A stretch of DNA of 57,390 bases. Source: Desulfobacteraceae bacterium. Lineage in GTDB: Bacteria; Desulfobacterota; Desulfobacteria; Desulfobacterales; SKZT01. Every line of letters starts with the position of its first letter. The stretch's first letter is position 1. Position numbers and translations under genes: made by a program. Of this stretch, positions 55,539-57,390 are shown piece after piece. The notes under the pieces were generated by a model. That model saw nothing but the letters and a program-made list of their open reading frames with translations, did no database searches and was not told the origin of the DNA. The stretch covers positions 1 through 57,390 of the forward strand of contig JAABTQ010000019.1 in the NCBI GenBank assembly GCA_011389745.1, in the 5' to 3' direction.

Positions 55539-56882
55539 ATGCGTTACTTACCTCATACCCCGGAAGATATCTCGGCTATGCTGGACAAAATCGGGGTGAA
55601 AAATCTCGATGCTCTTTTTTCAACAGTTCCTGATGAGTGTCGAAGAAAATCGCCCATGAACCTTCCTGAGCCTTTGACCGAATGGGAACTGGACCGGAAA
55701 ATGGCCCAACTCTCGGCCACCATGGCTGTTTCACCGGAGTACAAAGTTTATGCAGGGGCGGGAAGTTATGAGCATTACATACCCGCTTCGGTTTCATACC
55801 TTCTGGGTCGCGGGGAGTTTGTCACAAGCTATACGCCATACCAGCCCGAAATGAGCCAGGGGACTCTTCAGGCCATTTATGAATACCAGACCCTGACGGC
55901 TCGTCTGCTGGGGATGGAAGTTGCCAATGCATCCATGTACGACGGGGCTTCGGCTCTGGCCGAAGCCCTTTTAATGGCCCTTCGGATATCCAAAAAAAGA
56001 AAGGTTGCTGTTGCAAAAGCGATCCACCCCAACTACCGGCGGGTGGTCAAAACCTATTTTTTACCTACGGAATTTGACATTATCGAACTTCCGTATCTGG
56101 CCATATCGGGTCGCACGGATTTTTCCGCTTTAAATGATATTGCCAAAGATGGCGACCTGGCCGCCGTGGCCGTTCAGACCCCCAATTTTTTCGGGGTGAT
56201 CGAAGATCTTTCCGCAGTTTCAGAAAAAATTCACGAAGCTCAGGCGCTTTTGGTGGCATGCGCAAGTGAGCCTTTGGCCTATGGCTTATATAAAAATCCG
56301 GGAATCCAGGGAGCCGACATTGCCTGTGCCGAAGGGCAAAGTTTAGGGGTGCCTCGATCATTCGGCGGTCCTGCTCTGGGTATGTTTGCTTCCAAAATGG
56401 CCCATGTCAGAAACATGCCCGGCCGGCTGGTGGGAAAGACGGTGGATATGGACGGCCGGAGAGGTTTTGTGCTGACCCTGGCAACCCGTGAGCAACATAT
56501 CCGAAGAGAAAAAGCCACATCCAATATTTGCACCAACCACAGCCTCTGTGCTCTGGCTTCGGCCATGTACATGGCCTCTCTGGGGGGCACCGGCACAAGA
56601 GCACTTGCCCGGTTAAATTTTGACAAGACCGAGTATCTCAAAGGACAACTCAAAAAGTCCGGTGTCAAAATCGCTTTTGAAAGTCCGACATTCAACGAGT
56701 TTACGGCTCAGTTTCCATCCGGGTTTCAACCAGTTTATGAAAATCTCCTGAAAAAGAAAATCGTGGCAGGAATCCCGCTGTCCTCATATTATCCGGAATT
56801 GCCGGACCATTATTTGCTGTGTGTAACCGAAACAAAGACCCGTGAGGATCTGGATGAACTGGTCAGGGAGGTGACAAGATGA
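55539..56882 (+). CDS. gcvPA: Glycine dehydrogenase (decarboxylating) subunit 1
   Basis: 447 aa, the length of the split P-protein alpha subunit. Segments RYLPHTPEDISAMLDKIGV, YKVYAGAGSYEHYIPASV, TSYTPYQPEMSQGTLQAIYE and RREKATSNICTNHSLCALAS are typical. With the beta subunit it decarboxylates glycine and loads the aminomethyl group on H protein. Pyridoxal phosphate is bound by the beta subunit. GGAGG precedes the ATG, and its stop overlaps the gcvPB start by 4 bases. Confidence 0.96.
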   Translation: MRYLPHTPEDISAMLDKIGVKNLDALFSTVPDECRRKSPMNLPEPLTEWELDRKMAQLSATMAVSPEYKVYAGAGSYEHYIPASVSYLLGRGEFVTSYTPYQPEMSQGTLQAIYEYQTLTARLLGMEVANASMYDGASALAEALLMALRISKKRKVAVAKAIHPNYRRVVKTYFLPTEFDIIELPYLAISGRTDFSALNDIAKDGDLAAVAVQTPNFFGVIEDLSAVSEKIHEAQALLVACASEPLAYGLYKNPGIQGADIACAEGQSLGVPRSFGGPALGMFASKMAHVRNMPGRLVGKTVDMDGRRGFVLTLATREQHIRREKATSNICTNHSLCALASAMYMASLGGTGTRALARLNFDKTEYLKGQLKKSGVKIAFESPTFNEFTAQFPSGFQPVYENLLKKKIVAGIPLSSYYPELPDHYLLCVTETKTREDLDELVREVTR

Positions 56883-57390
56883 ACCAGAAAAACAGGCCGG
56901 AAAAAATGTTACAAGGTACCCCCGGACTTGTGCTCAATGAACCTCTTTTGTGGGAAAAAAATAAAAAAGGCCGGACAGGCATTTCCATTCCCAAACATGA
57001 TGTGGAACAAGCCGAAACGGATCGGAATCTGGTAGGGGAAGGCCCTGATTTTCCCGATCTCAGCGAGGTGGATATCATCCGCCATTACACAAGGTTATCC
57101 CAGTGGAATTACGGCGTTGATGCCGGGATGTATCCCCTGGGATCCTGCACCATGAAATACAATCCCAAAACCAATGAAAAGCAGACGGCTCTGCCGGGAC
57201 TTGCAGGGGCTCATCCGTTATTGCCGGAAAAATTGTGCCAGGGAGCGTTACAGCTCATGTTCGAGCTGGAACAATACCTTTGTGAAATCACCGGCATGGA
57301 TGCCGCTTCGGTTCAGCCATCTGCCGGGGCCCAGGGTGAGTTGACCGGCATGCTGCTGATCCATGCCTATCACAAAAGCCGGGGAGAAAA
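56879..57390 (+). CDS. gcvPB: Glycine dehydrogenase (decarboxylating) subunit 2, 3' end outside window
   Basis: The first 170 codons are present and the frame is open at the window edge. Seen: EVDIIRHYTRLSQWNYGVD, GMYPLGSCTMKYNPKTNEK and the start of the pyridoxal-phosphate domain ASVQPSAGAQGELTGML. These identify the beta subunit of the split P-protein; the Lys that binds pyridoxal phosphate lies beyond the edge. The ATG overlaps the gcvPA stop (ATGA), so translation is coupled. Confidence 0.95.
   Translation, partial: MNQKNRPEKMLQGTPGLVLNEPLLWEKNKKGRTGISIPKHDVEQAETDRNLVGEGPDFPDLSEVDIIRHYTRLSQWNYGVDAGMYPLGSCTMKYNPKTNEKQTALPGLAGAHPLLPEKLCQGALQLMFELEQYLCEITGMDAASVQPSAGAQGELTGMLLIHAYHKSRGE

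Overview
The window looks like a chromosomal segment of a Gram-negative bacterium of the former Deltaproteobacteria (Desulfobacterota, most likely a Desulfobacterales-type organism). The grounds are the gene order scpA/scpB, a DHH-CBS-tRNA nucleotidyltransferase fusion, a full lipid A/Lol/Bam/Lpt block that uses lpxI instead of lpxH, a split glycine dehydrogenase (gcvPA/gcvPB), a Thermotoga-type S-adenosylhomocysteinase, and many PAS/REC histidine kinases. The assignment is inferred from gene content and order, not from a search.

Layout. 1-2151: 3' part of a large hybrid histidine kinase (+). 2379-7569: tRNA-Val with its own promoter and terminator, then the minus-strand operon DHH-CBS-nucleotidyltransferase, trpS, scpA, scpB. 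8283-34081: a nearly unbroken plus-strand run of 22 genes for the cell envelope: pilC, pilS, lysS, lolC/E, lolD, bamA, skp/ompH, lpxD, fabZ, lpxA, lpxI, a Gfo/Idh/MocA oxidoreductase, lpxB, a DUF374 acyltransferase, msbA, lptF, lptG, waaA, lpxK, waaF, pyruvate kinase and a TPR protein. Together they make lipid A and inner core, flip it (MsbA), hand it to the Lpt bridge, sort lipoproteins (Lol) and assemble outer-membrane barrels (Bam, Skp). 34082-35545: accessory patch with a broken transposase, an unrecognised membrane protein and dispersed repeats.

35546-38887: minus-strand panC-metK-ahcY, linking pantothenate synthesis with the SAM cycle. 39088-49285: a signalling district with a tandem universal stress protein, three histidine kinases (two with an N-terminal receiver), three stand-alone receivers, a small membrane protein, a DASS/SLC13 anion transporter and a CBS-pair protein. 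No DNA-binding output domain is encoded there, so the circuit appears to act through protein-protein phosphorelay or through regulators elsewhere. This is the most unusual block of the window.

49390-52445: minus-strand operon of a YfcE-like phosphoesterase, a lone molybdopterin oxidoreductase and a cysteine-dioxygenase-like cupin. 52576-53097: RibD/DHFR-like reductase. 53244-57390: glycine cleavage operon gcvT - gcvH - gcvPA - gcvPB (the last cut by the window edge). gcvT and gcvH are separated by 612 bp of repeats, including a 221-bp palindromic MITE-like element with a 9-bp target duplication. No rRNA, CRISPR array, prophage or intact insertion sequence was seen.
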